This document shows positions 1 to 7,265 of a DNA stretch of 26,654 nucleotides, one piece after another. The translations under genes and the position numbers were made by a program. The notes under the pieces are model-generated. The model worked only from the letters and a program-made list of their open reading frames with translations. It made no database searches and had not been told where the DNA came from. The DNA comes from Paulinella micropora (lineage: Eukaryota > Cercozoa > Imbricatea > Euglyphida). The DNA lies in assembly GCA_009731375.1 (NCBI GenBank), contig BJOX01000132.1:845228-871881 (forward strand), in the 5' to 3' direction. Within the stretch, counting starts at the first letter, position 1; every line of letters begins with the position of its first letter.

Positions 1-158
1 GTGTGTGTGTGTGTGTGTGTGTGTACGTGTGTGTGCGTGTGTGTGCGTGTGTGTGTGTGTACGTGTGTGTGTGTGTGTGTGTGTGTGTTTGTGTGCGTGT
101 GTGTGTGTGTGTGTGTACGTGTGTGTGTGTTTACGTGTGTGTACGTGTGTGTGTGTGT

Positions 159-190
<32 letters not shown>

Positions 191-334
191 ACATGTACAC
201 ACGTACACACGTACATGCGTACACACGTTCATGCGTACACACGTACATGCGTACATGCGTACACACATACATACATACATACATACATACGTACATACAT
301 ACATACATACATACATACATAAATACGTTATGTA
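1..334. repeat. Compound (GT)n / (CATA)n microsatellite
   Basis: Alternating GT with scattered GTAC steps to about 190, then ACAC/GTAC-rich sequence, then (CATA)n to 325. Open frames through it (polyCys-Val, HTYI repeats) are repeat artefacts. Confidence 0.95.
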
Positions 335-382
335 GTGAGAAGTTGTCTCAGTTGCTTAAGATCGTGCCCACGCATGAGGAGG

Positions 383-393
383 TACCTACCTAC

Positions 394-452
<59 letters not shown>

Positions 453-473
453 CCTACCTACCTACCTATCTAC

Positions 474-533
<60 letters not shown>

Positions 534-539
534 GCATCC

Positions 540-596
<57 letters not shown>

Positions 597-597
597 G
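383..597. repeat. (TATC)n array with TACC interruptions
   Basis: Tetranucleotide TATC repeat, interrupted by TACC and one CATCCA step. The short unique stretch before it (335-382) and the one after it (598-647) show no gene. Confidence 0.95.
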
Positions 598-647
598 ATC
601 GAGACAGTCCGCGCGTACACAGGAGACAAGGAACTACTAGGTAGCTA

Positions 648-660
648 TATCTTTATTTAT

Positions 661-715
<55 letters not shown>

Positions 716-716
716 C

Positions 717-759
<43 letters not shown>

Positions 760-763
760 CCTA

Positions 764-803
<40 letters not shown>

Positions 804-837
804 TCTATCTACCTACCTACCTAGCTACCTACCCACC

Positions 838-876
<39 letters not shown>

Positions 877-945
877 CCCATCTACCTACCTACCTACCTA
901 CCTACCTACCTACCTACTTACCTACCTACCTACCTCTACCTACCC

Positions 946-1044
<99 letters not shown>

Positions 1045-1121
1045 CTTACCTACCTACATACATACCTACCTACCTACCTACCTACCCTATCTATCTATTT
1101 GTCTATCTATCTATCTATCCT

Positions 1122-1152
<31 letters not shown>

Positions 1153-1157
1153 ATCTT

Positions 1158-1219
<62 letters not shown>

Positions 1220-1220
1220 C
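648..1220. repeat. Long TATC/TACC/TGTC tetranucleotide array
   Basis: About 570 nt of TATC repeat with blocks of TACC and TGTC variants. No coding potential beyond repeat-derived frames. Confidence 0.95.
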
Positions 1221-1650
1221 GGGGGGGATGCAGAGGGCCAGCTGCGCAGTGCTCCGGCCTAAAACCAAACCCCCTATGACGATTTTGTGTCCGCCGTTAA
1301 TCGCGCGCAGCGCAAGGGCTAAACAGGCAACCAACTCCTGACCAGGGCCGTGATGCAAAGGGTTGATGAAGTCGGGGTTGTAGAAGGTAACTCACAACGA
1401 GCGTGAACTCCTGAAACCTCGGCTTTGGTGGTCATCATCTCCTTAGGGCACACGCTCCTGGGGAAGTGTTCAAGTGTTGTTCTGTATAGTTCAAAAGGGC
1501 TCGGCTACCTTTCGGCTTGAACTGGGCACAGACACCAACCACAGCGAGACAGTGGTTGGTGTACAGCTTGGCAGGTGCTGAAAGTTCATGTCCGGGGGTA
1601 GTATTGGAGGCAATAGCTTTTCAAGCTACGCCACGCCCATAGACTAAACA
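1221..1650. other. Unique, GC-richer stretch with three small hairpins, no gene recognised
   Basis: Non-repetitive sequence between TATC arrays, upstream of the first formin exon found. It holds short inverted repeats: 1488-1494 with 1517-1523 (AGTTCAA/TTGAACT), 1534-1542 with 1552-1560 (ACCAACCAC/GTGGTTGGT), and TAGCTT/AAGCTA at 1614-1628. It could be a SINE-like or other mobile fragment in the intron. No ORF matches a family I know. Confidence 0.4.
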
Positions 1651-1688
<38 letters not shown>

Positions 1689-1698
1689 CCTACCTACC
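1651..1698. repeat. (TATC)n/(TACC)n before exon a
   Basis: Short tetranucleotide array leading into the CCTAG acceptor at 1705; it provides the pyrimidine-rich tract. Confidence 0.9.
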
Positions 1699-1705
1699 TG
1701 CCTAG

Positions 1706-1800
1706 GCACGACAGAGCGTTTCACTCTGACCATGAGCGAGATTCCCCGCCTCAAGGAGCGACTGGAACTGACCCTCTTCAAACAGGCAACGTGTGCATGT
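1706..1800 (+). CDS. Formin exon a (FH2)
   Basis: Acceptor CCTAG ends at 1705. Reading from 1708 gives TTERFTLTMSEIPRLKERLE and then LTLFKQAT, the FH2 helix that precedes the GN-x-MN motif. The 3' end is uncertain: a donor at 1801 (GTCCGT) keeps phase 0 with the next exon; GTGTGC at 1791 is the alternative but breaks phase. The preceding sequence is TATC repeat. This is the most 5' exon recognised. Confidence 0.75.
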
Positions 1801-2339
1801 GTCCGTGTGTCTGCCTAATAAATTGAATTAATGAATAAATGAGTAAATAAATGAAACAAATAAATTCACAAATAAATAAACAAACAAACAAACAAAGAAG
1901 CAAACAAACAAACCATGTGTGTGGTACAGGGTTGGCGGACCAGTGCCGACAGGATCGCCGAGAGCATCTCGCTGGTCATCACCCCTTGTTCTTCAATTTT
2001 GAGTTGTGAGGTGTGTGGTGGGAGGAAATTAGTCGCGTATTAATACGCGTGTTTTGCGCGTACGCTTGACATTTTTTGTTCAATTTTCAAGTGTGAGGTG
2101 TTGGGAGGATGGCAAGTTTCGGCGTGTTTTTACGCGTACTTATCAGGTGGAATCAAATTTTGAGGTGTGAGGTGTGTGGTGGGACGAAAACTTGTCGCAA
2201 ATTTAGGTGTGTTTTACGCATATTTCCTGCGTATCAGGTGGAGTCGACGCTAGGGGCTCTGCGCGACGCGAAGCAGCTGATGGCGCTCTTCGCCATCATC
2301 TTGGCCTTCGGAAACTACATGAACGGCGGAAACGCCAAG

Positions 2340-2409
<70 letters not shown>

Positions 2410-2511
2410 GCACACACACACACACACACACGCACATGCTCATAGCTGTCCTCACACATCATCATCTTGTCGTTTTGGCAACTGCATGAAAACGCTAACT
2501 CCAAGCATACA

Positions 2512-2544
<33 letters not shown>

Positions 2545-4177
2545 TCATACATACATACATACATACATACATACTACATACATGCATACATATTGATAAA
2601 CATGCATTCGGCAGGGTGGTGCGTATGGGTTTCGTCTGTCGACGCTGACCATGCTCAAGACAAACAAGAGCAGCGATAACAGCACAGACATGCTAACCTT
2701 CCTGGTCAAACACAGTGATTGTTGTTGTTGTTGTTGTTGTGTGTGTGTGCGTGGGGGGGGGGGGGGGGGGGGGTNNNNNNNNNNNNNNNNNNNNNNNNNN
2801 NNNNNNNNNNNNNNNNNNNNNNNNNNNNNNNNNNNNNNNNNNNNNNNNNNNNNNNNNNNNNNNNNNNNNNNNNNNNNNNNNNNNNNNNNNNNNNNNNNNN
2901 NNNNNNNNNNNNNNNNNNNNNNNNNNNNNNNNNNNNNNNNNNNNNNNNNNNNNNNNNNNNNNNNNNNNNNNNNNNNNNNNNNNNNNNNNNNNNNNNNNNN
3001 NNNNNNNNNNNNNNNNNNNNNNNNNNNNNNNNNNNNNNNNNNNNNNNNNNNGGGGGGGGGGGGGGGGGGGGGGGCAATGGCTGGTCTGGACCAAGAAATG
3101 CCATCAGTGTGCATGCGTGTACGTGTGCATGCGTGTACGTGCGTGTGTGTGTGTGTGTGTGTTTCCTTGCTGCTTAGGTGCGTTGGCTGCAGAAGCACCG
3201 CGCAGAGTACCCAGACGTGCCTAAATTCGTCAACGAGGTACAAGAGAAAAGAAAGGATTAGAGAAGAGAAAATAAAGGTTAGATAAGATAAGATAGGACC
3301 GCGCGGAGTACCCAGACGTGCCCGAATTCGTACATGAGGCAGAAGAGAAGAGATAAGGCAAGATAAGACGAGATGAGATGAGATGAGATGACAAGACAAG
3401 ACAAGACAAGATAAGACAAGACAAGATAAGACAAGACAAGATAAGACAAGACCACCGTGCGGAGTACCCGACGTGCCCAAGCTCGTACAATATGTCCCGT
3501 GACTGTATGTATGTGCGTGTGTGTTATCTGTGAAACTTTGTGTTGTGTGTGTTTGCGTTGGACAGGTGGAGCCCTGCATCTTATCTCACCTTATCTTATC
3601 TTATCTCATCTCATCTCATCTCATCTTATCTCATGTCATGTCATCTCATCTCATCTCACCTCACCTCACCTCACCTCACCTCACTTCACTTCACCTCACC
3701 TCACCTCACCTCATCTTACCTTTACCTTACCTTACCTTACCTTACCTCACCTCACCTCACCTTATCTTATCTTATCTTATCTTATCTCCTATCATCTCTC
3801 ATCTCTAATCTCTCACCTCTCACCTCTCATCCCTCATCTCTCATCTCTCATCTCATCTCATCTCTCATCTCATCTCTCATCTCTCATCTCATCTCATCTC
3901 ATCTCATCTCTCATCTCATCTCTCATCTCATCTCTCATCTCATCTCTCATCTCATCTCATCTCATCTTATCTCATCCTATCTTATCTTATCTTATCTTAT
4001 CTTTCTTATCTTATCTTATCTTATCTTATCTTATCTTATCTTATCTTATCTTATCTTGTCTTGTCTTGTCTTGTCTTGTCTTGTCTGACCAGGTGGAGCC
4101 TTGCAAGCACGCGTCGCGCATTGAGCAACAAGACCTCAACGCACAGGTCAACCATACCTACCTACCTACCTATCTAA

Positions 4178-4237
<60 letters not shown>

Positions 4238-4304
4238 ATATATGTATATATATATATATGATGACTATGTCTTCGGATATGCAGATCTGATAGACCAATC
4301 AAAC

Positions 4305-4370
<66 letters not shown>

Positions 4371-4955
4371 CATCTATCTACCTATCTGCAGGTGAGTCGC
4401 ATGACGAGCAAGCTGGACCTGTTGCAACAGGTACACACAATACTAATATACGTATGTATGTATGTATCTATGTATCTATGTATCTATGTATCTATGTATC
4501 TATGTATGTATCTATGTATCTGTGTATCTATGTATGTATGTATGTATGTATGTATGTATGTATGTATGCATGCATGCATGCATGCATGCATGTATGTATG
4601 TATGTATGTATGTATGTATGTATGCATGCATGCATGTATGTATGTATGTACACGTCTAATCTGCGTGTATATGTCTAATCTGTATGCATGTGTGTATGTA
4701 GATGTGTATGTATGTATGTGTCTCAGGAGCTGAAGGTGGAGCCTCAAGACACCGTCGCAGACAGGTAGCTTTTCTTACACACATACATACACAAACACAT
4801 GCACATATAGATACAATATAGATATATACATATACATACACACACACATGCACATACACAGATACGTACAGATTAGACAGATAGTTATACAACAACAAAA
4901 CACCGTCGCGGACAGGTAGCTGTTTTTTCTTGACAAGAAATCAGTCAGTGTTTTC

Positions 4956-5038
<83 letters not shown>

Positions 5039-5045
5039 ACCTATA

Positions 5046-5079
<34 letters not shown>

Positions 5080-5091
5080 TCTCTCTTTCTC

Positions 5092-5140
<49 letters not shown>

Positions 5141-5334
5141 CTTATACATGCATACATGCATACATATACATACATACATACATACATACATTCATACATA
5201 CATTCATACATGCATACATGCATACATACATACATACATACATGTATAATGTTGTAGGTTTCACGCTGTGATGTCTGCCTTCTTTCGAGAGGCGAAGCGC
5301 GAAGTACCCCCTCATCTATCTGTCTATCTATCTA

Positions 5335-5411
<77 letters not shown>

Positions 5412-5511
5412 GTTTGTCTATCTATCTTTTTATACATCTATCTTCTTATATATTTATCGGTACATCTATCGAGTTTTCTCCTCTCCGCCTGGGCCACTTG
5501 CTACACACCTT

Positions 5512-5553
<42 letters not shown>

Positions 5554-5752
5554 ATCTATCTATCTATCTCTGTGGCTCAGGCTGACGACTTCGTGGCGCG
5601 GCTGGAGAAGTGCGCCAAGGACTATGAGGAACTACTAGTCTTCTATGGAGAGGTGAACAGTGTATGGTGTGCATGTGTGTGTATGTATGTGTATATGTAT
5701 ATGTATGTGTGATAGAATAAGCTTTTAAAAATTTGTTCGTCTCTCTCAATTC

Positions 5753-5795
<43 letters not shown>

Positions 5796-5861
5796 ACTTA
5801 CTTTCTTTCTTTCCTTCCTTCCTTTCTTTCTTCCTTTTTTTCTTTCTTTCTTTTTTTTCTT

Positions 5862-5901
<40 letters not shown>

Positions 5902-6110
5902 GCTCGCTCGCTTGTTCTCTGGCAGACGGCAAAGGGTTCGGACGTGATGGAGTGGCACGAGTTCTTCGATCACTTTGACCAGTTCAGTGTGTCATTCCAA
6001 CTCGCTGAGCGCCGGGTACATCACGGCCAAAGCTTTGCTAAATTCTGAGAATTGTGCCAGTGTGATGTGCCGGACAGTCTATCTACCTATCTGCCTACCT
6101 ACCTACCTAC

Positions 6111-6201
<91 letters not shown>

Positions 6202-6205
6202 GAGC

Positions 6206-6245
<40 letters not shown>

Positions 6246-6306
6246 CAGCATCTATCTATCTATCTATCTATCTATCTACCTACCTATCTATCTATCTATC
6301 TATCTA

Positions 6307-6351
<45 letters not shown>

Positions 6352-6429
6352 ATCTAATCTATATCTATCTATCTATCTCATCCGTCCATTCATTCATCCA
6401 TCTTTACATCCTATCTACCTACCTACCTA

Positions 6430-6462
<33 letters not shown>

Positions 6463-6601
6463 TGCAGGTGGCGGAGGACGACGTGCGGATCGCGCGCGAG
6501 GAGAAGCGTCTCAAGTGGCTGGAGGAGCAGAAGAAAAAGAAGGTGGAAAATCTTTATAAAATATCCAACAAACATATGCACCTGTTATGTCATACATATC
6601 A

Positions 6602-6648
<47 letters not shown>

Positions 6649-6677
6649 CCTCCCTGCCTCCCTCTCTCTCTCTCCCT

Positions 6678-6734
<57 letters not shown>

Positions 6735-7205
6735 GACCAGCTGCAGGAGGCGGCGGAGCGTGCACGTCAAGCTAAGAAGGCTAAGAAGGCTAAGAAGAAG
6801 AAGAGCAAGGAGAGCGCGGGGCTGGAGGCGGTGCGGTCTGTGCTAAGCGGTGCAAACGACGCAGACTCGATCTTGCTGCAGATGAAGTCGATTCGGAGGA
6901 GGAAGAAGCAGGAGGAGGGGGGCAGTGTGGAAGATTCGCCAGACAAGCCTAAGAAGAAGAAGAGTCAGAGAGATAACGAGAAGAGGCAGGCGATTCGCGA
7001 AGCGTTTGGACTCACCGCCGACACGGGAGACAAGGAGAAGCGCAAGAAGGAGAAGAACAAGAAGGAGAAGAAGAAGAAGAGAGAAACCGCGGGTCCGATT
7101 GCGCCTGAGGACATGCCGGCGTGTCCCGAGTGCAACTGCTCCAAGTTCGCAGTGCACCCCTTCAAGCAAAACTACTGCAATTGGTGCTTCCATTTCCATG
7201 TCTAG
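1706..7205 (+). CDS. Diaphanous-related formin, 3' part (FH2 + DAD-like + Cys knuckle), at least 13 exons
   Basis: Actin nucleation and elongation factor by family; formins act as dimers at the barbed end of actin filaments. Joining the open segments gives a near-continuous FH2 domain: RFTLTMSEIPRLKERLEL, then LFAIILAFGNYMNGG, GGAYGFRLSTLTMLKTNKSS, AEYPDVPKFVNE, HAVMSAFFREAKRE and LEKCAKDYEELLVFYGE, in family order. After FH2 come a charged helix, a DAD-like motif (DSILLQMKSIRRRKK), a Lys-rich linker and a C-terminal CPEC...CNWC knuckle. The DAD-like motif suggests a Rho-regulated, autoinhibited formin. The GTPase-binding/DID part, FH1 and the start of FH2 would lie upstream of 1706 and were not found here. 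Exons are in phase with no stops or frameshifts. One assembly gap (2775-3051) may hide an exon. The FH2 assignment is firm; a few donor sites are guesses. Confidence 0.9.
1812..1912. repeat. A-rich AAAT/CAAA repeat in intron a-b
   Basis: Degenerate AAAT then CAAA tetranucleotides within the intron between formin exons a and b. Confidence 0.8.
1930..1974 (+). CDS. Formin exon b (FH2, tentative)
   Basis: Acceptor TACAG ends at 1929. The frame gives GWRTSADRIAESISL, which fits the FH2 segment between the FKxx helix and the LRxSxxL helix. The donor would be CTG|GTCATC, weak but of the same GTC type as other donors in this gene. It joins in phase to VESTLGALRDAK of the next exon. Confidence 0.55.
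1996..2237 (+). repeat. Three degenerate ~75-90-bp tandem repeats in intron b-c
   Basis: Three copies start with TCAATTTTGA/TCAATTTTCA/TCAAATTTTGA near 1996, 2078 and 2152. Each holds GTGTGAGGTGT and GTGTTTTACGC-like segments. The last copy ends exactly at the acceptor of exon c. The second ends in TATCAGGTGGAATC (2136-2152), a near copy of the real junction TATCAG|GTGGAGTC. Confidence 0.7.
2238..2339 (+). CDS. Formin exon c (FH2 core, GNYMNGG)
   Basis: The acceptor TATCAG ends at 2237. The translation VESTLGALRDAKQLMALF followed by AIILAFGNYMNGGNAK is the FH2 core, with the hallmark GNxMNGG. The donor is AAG|GCAATC, so the intron is apparently of the GC-AG type; it starts directly with a (CT)n(CA)n microsatellite. 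The exon is 102 nt, phase 0 on both sides. Confidence 0.9.
2343..2432. repeat. (CT)n(CA)n microsatellite
   Basis: Starts right after the GC donor of exon c; (CT)n then (CA)n with a few CG steps. Confidence 0.95.
2503..2593. repeat. (CATA)n microsatellite
   Basis: CATA repeat ending about 20 nt before the acceptor of exon d. Confidence 0.95.
2615..2704 (+). CDS. Formin exon d (FH2, KTNKSSDN)
   Basis: The acceptor GGCAG ends at 2614 and the frame reads GGAYGFRLSTLTMLKTNKSS, then DNSTDMLTFL. This is the conserved GxAxGFxLxxLxKLxxTKSxD...TLLxxL segment of FH2. The donor is probably CTG|GTCAAA at 2705, which joins in phase to the next recognised exon; the ORF stays open a few codons more. An intron with (GTT)n, (GT)n, poly-G and a 277-nt gap follows. 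Confidence 0.85.
2717..3074. repeat. (GTT)n, (GT)n, poly-G with a 277-nt gap
   Basis: GTT trinucleotides, a short GT run and poly-G from about 2753 lead into N 2775-3051; poly-G resumes to 3074. The poly-G on both sides suggests that sequencing failed in a G-run. FH2 spacing does not require an exon inside, but one cannot be excluded. Confidence 0.9.
3178..3237 (+). CDS. Formin exon e (FH2)
   Basis: Acceptor CTTAG ends at 3177; donor GAG|GTACAA. The 20 codons read VRWLQKHRAEYPDVPKFVNE, matching the FH2 region with the YPEVLKF-type motif. Two decayed copies of this exon lie in the following intron (3298-3350 and 3452-3492). Confidence 0.85.
3281..3451. repeat. Purine pentanucleotide tract (AAGAT/AAGAC) with embedded exon copy
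   Basis: Pentanucleotides AGATA, AGATG, AGACA. Interrupted at 3298-3350 by a partial copy of exon e and followed by a second copy at 3452-3492. Antisense to the pyrimidine tract downstream. Confidence 0.9.
3298..3350 (+). pseudogene. Decayed copy of formin exon e (copy 1)
   Basis: The sequence CGGAGTACCCAGACGTGCCC followed by GAATTCGT matches exon e (3201-3237) at most positions and would read RAEYPDVPEFVHE. Where exon e has GAG|GTACAA this copy has GAGGCAGAA, so its donor is lost. It lies inside the purine repeat. Confidence 0.8.
3452..3492 (+). pseudogene. Decayed copy of formin exon e (copy 2)
   Basis: CACCGTGCGGAGTACCCGAC matches exon e from its CACCGCGCAGAG segment, but one base is missing, which breaks the frame. 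It sits at the end of the purine repeat. Confidence 0.75.
3563..3578 (+). repeat. Duplicated acceptor and head of exon f
   Basis: CAGGTGGAGCCCTGCA repeats the junction of exon f (4090-4105) with one mismatch, 527 nt upstream, at the 5' edge of the pyrimidine satellite. It is a possible decoy acceptor. Confidence 0.75.
3581..4086. repeat. Pyrimidine pentanucleotide satellite (ATCTT/ATCTC/ACCTC/TTGTC)
   Basis: About 500 nt of pentanucleotide repeats that change in blocks, ending directly before the exon f acceptor. The complement matches the purine tract at 3281-3451, so the intron RNA could fold into a long hairpin. Confidence 0.95.
4093..4146 (+). CDS. Formin exon f (FH2)
   Basis: Acceptor ACCAG ends at 4092; donor CAG|GTCAAC. 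The 18 codons VEPCKHASRIEQQDLNAQ fit the FH2 helix of the type HVEKASRVSxxxL. Phase 0 on both sides. The first 16 nt of this junction are duplicated at 3563-3578. Confidence 0.85.
4155..4388. repeat. TATC arrays with central (TA)n
   Basis: (TATC)n at 4175-4237, (TA)n to about 4259, a 45-nt unique segment, then (TATC)n at 4309-4388 leading to the exon g acceptor. Confidence 0.95.
4392..4430 (+). CDS. Formin microexon g (13 codons)
   Basis: Acceptor CTGCAG ends at 4391; donor CAG|GTACAC. The codons VSRMTSKLDLLQQ continue the FH2 helix. The exon is only 39 nt and lies between a TATC array and a GTAT/GCAT array. Confidence 0.8.
4450..4720. repeat. GTAT/GCAT tetranucleotide array
   Basis: GTAT repeats with CTAT and GCAT blocks, then degenerate TGTAT, before exon h. 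Confidence 0.93.
4727..4764 (+). CDS. Formin exon h
   Basis: Acceptor TCTCAG ends at 4726; donor ACAG|GTAGCT. Codons ELKVEPQDTVAD plus two bases; the split Arg codon is completed by exon i to give VADRFHAVM, the FH2 DxFxxxM motif. The exon's 3' edge with its donor is duplicated at 4901-4921. Confidence 0.82.
4774..5248. repeat. Mixed CATA, (AT)n, (GT)n, (CT)n and CATA repeats
   Basis: The intron between exons h and i: CATA-rich sequence to 4875, a duplicated exon h edge (4901-4921), (AT)n about 4962-5018, (GT)n, (CT)n with TTTCTC to 5124, (AT)n, then CATA to 5242. Confidence 0.93.
4901..4921 (+). repeat. Duplicated 3' edge and donor of exon h
   Basis: The segment ACCGTCGCGGACAGGTAGCT repeats the end of exon h with its 5' splice site (4751-4770) with one mismatch, 151 nt downstream. 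It retains ACAG|GTAGCT, a possible alternative donor. Confidence 0.8.
5258..5303 (+). CDS. Formin exon i (FH2)
   Basis: Acceptor TTGTAG ends at 5257; donor GAA|GTACCC. After completing the split Arg codon the frame reads FHAVMSAFFREAKRE, the FH2 segment DKFxxxMxxFxxxAxxE. Flanked by CATA and TATC repeats. Confidence 0.85.
5314..5572. repeat. TATC array and (GA)n before exon j
   Basis: (TATC)n to about 5412, a degenerate TATC-like stretch, unique sequence near 5470-5515, (GA)n 5515-5551, and a short TATC block. Confidence 0.93.
5581..5652 (+). CDS. Formin exon j (FH2, FYGE)
   Basis: Acceptor GCTCAG ends at 5580; donor GAG|GTGAAC. Codons ADDFVARLEKCAKDYEELL then VFYGE match the C-terminal FH2 helix ending in the YFGE-type motif. 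Phase 0 throughout. Confidence 0.87.
5751..5912. repeat. (CTTT)n / (CT)n / CTCG tract before exon k
   Basis: CTTT tetranucleotides, then (CT)n, then TGCTCGCTCGCT, forming the pyrimidine tract ahead of the acceptor at 5925. Confidence 0.94.
5926..6015 (+). CDS. Formin exon k (end of FH2)
   Basis: Acceptor GGCAG ends at 5925; donor CGG|GTACAT. The frame TAKGSDVMEWHEFFDHFDQF, then SVSFQLAERR, fits the last FH2 segment (xxFFxxxxxFxxxFxxA). A CTTT/CT repeat supplies the pyrimidine tract before the acceptor. Confidence 0.87.
6077..6461. repeat. TATC array and (CTGT)n before exon l
   Basis: (TATC)n with TACC, AATC and CAGCATC interruptions to about 6380, a short unique stretch, then (CTGT)n to the TTGCAG acceptor. 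Confidence 0.95.
6468..6542 (+). CDS. Formin exon l (post-FH2 charged helix)
   Basis: Acceptor TTGCAG after a (CTGT)n tract; donor AAG|GTGGAA. Codons VAEDDVRIAREEKRLKWLEE and QKKKK form the long charged helix usual after FH2. The following 192-nt intron is a multiple of three and has no stop in this frame, so retention would keep the frame. Confidence 0.82.
6604..6733. repeat. (CT)n with CCCT blocks before the last exon
   Basis: Nearly pure CT dinucleotide that merges into the acceptor TCTCAG. It lies in a 192-nt intron without stop codons in the coding frame; read through, it encodes a Leu-Ser repeat. Confidence 0.95.
6735..7205 (+). CDS. Formin last exon: DAD-like motif and C-terminal Cys knuckle
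   Basis: The acceptor is a (CT)n tract ending in CAG at 6734; the stop TAG is 7203-7205. The exon encodes a Lys/Ala-rich helix, then DADSILLQMKSIRRRKKQ (about 6858-6911), which resembles the DAD of Diaphanous formins (D-x-LL-x-L followed by a basic patch). A Lys-rich linker follows. The end reads PACPECNCSKF...HPFKQNYCNWCFHFH, a CxxC(x)C...CxxC pattern with flanking His, suggesting a small zinc knuckle. I cannot name that domain. Composition and frame are clean to the stop. Confidence 0.87.
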   Translation, partial: DQLQEAAERARQAKKAKKAKKKKSKESAGLEAVRSVLSGANDADSILLQMKSIRRRKKQEEGGSVEDSPDKPKKKKSQRDNEKRQAIREAFGLTADTGDKEKRKKEKNKKEKKKKRETAGPIAPEDMPACPECNCSKFAVHPFKQNYCNWCFHFHV

Positions 7206-7246
7206 CAGTTGAGGGTCAGTAATAATTTGATATTAAATCAGTATTG

Positions 7247-7265
7247 TTAACGACGCCGGTCCGGG
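7247..7265 (+). repeat. Left end of piggyBac element (TTAA + GC-rich tip)
   Basis: TTAACGACGCCGGTCCGGG. The mirrored right end (10524-10540) reads TTAAGTCCCGGGCCCGG on the minus strand. The TTAA and the GC-rich tip are shared; the alignment needs a 2-nt offset, so the exact terminal inverted repeat is uncertain. Confidence 0.55.

Noticed and set aside
1-640. Long open frames rich in Cys-Val, His-Thr-Tyr-Ile and Leu-Ser-Ile-Tyr
   Set aside because: They are translations of GT, CATA and TATC microsatellites with no other coding sign.
2545-3579. 344-codon minus-strand frame across the 277-N gap
   Set aside because: It runs through N bases and pentanucleotide repeats; the real exons d and e are on the plus strand.
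3457-4290. 277-codon plus-strand frame (Leu-Ile-Ser-Ser-His repeats)
   Set aside because: Derived from the ATCTC satellite; only 4093-4146 of it is a supported exon, in its FH2 frame.
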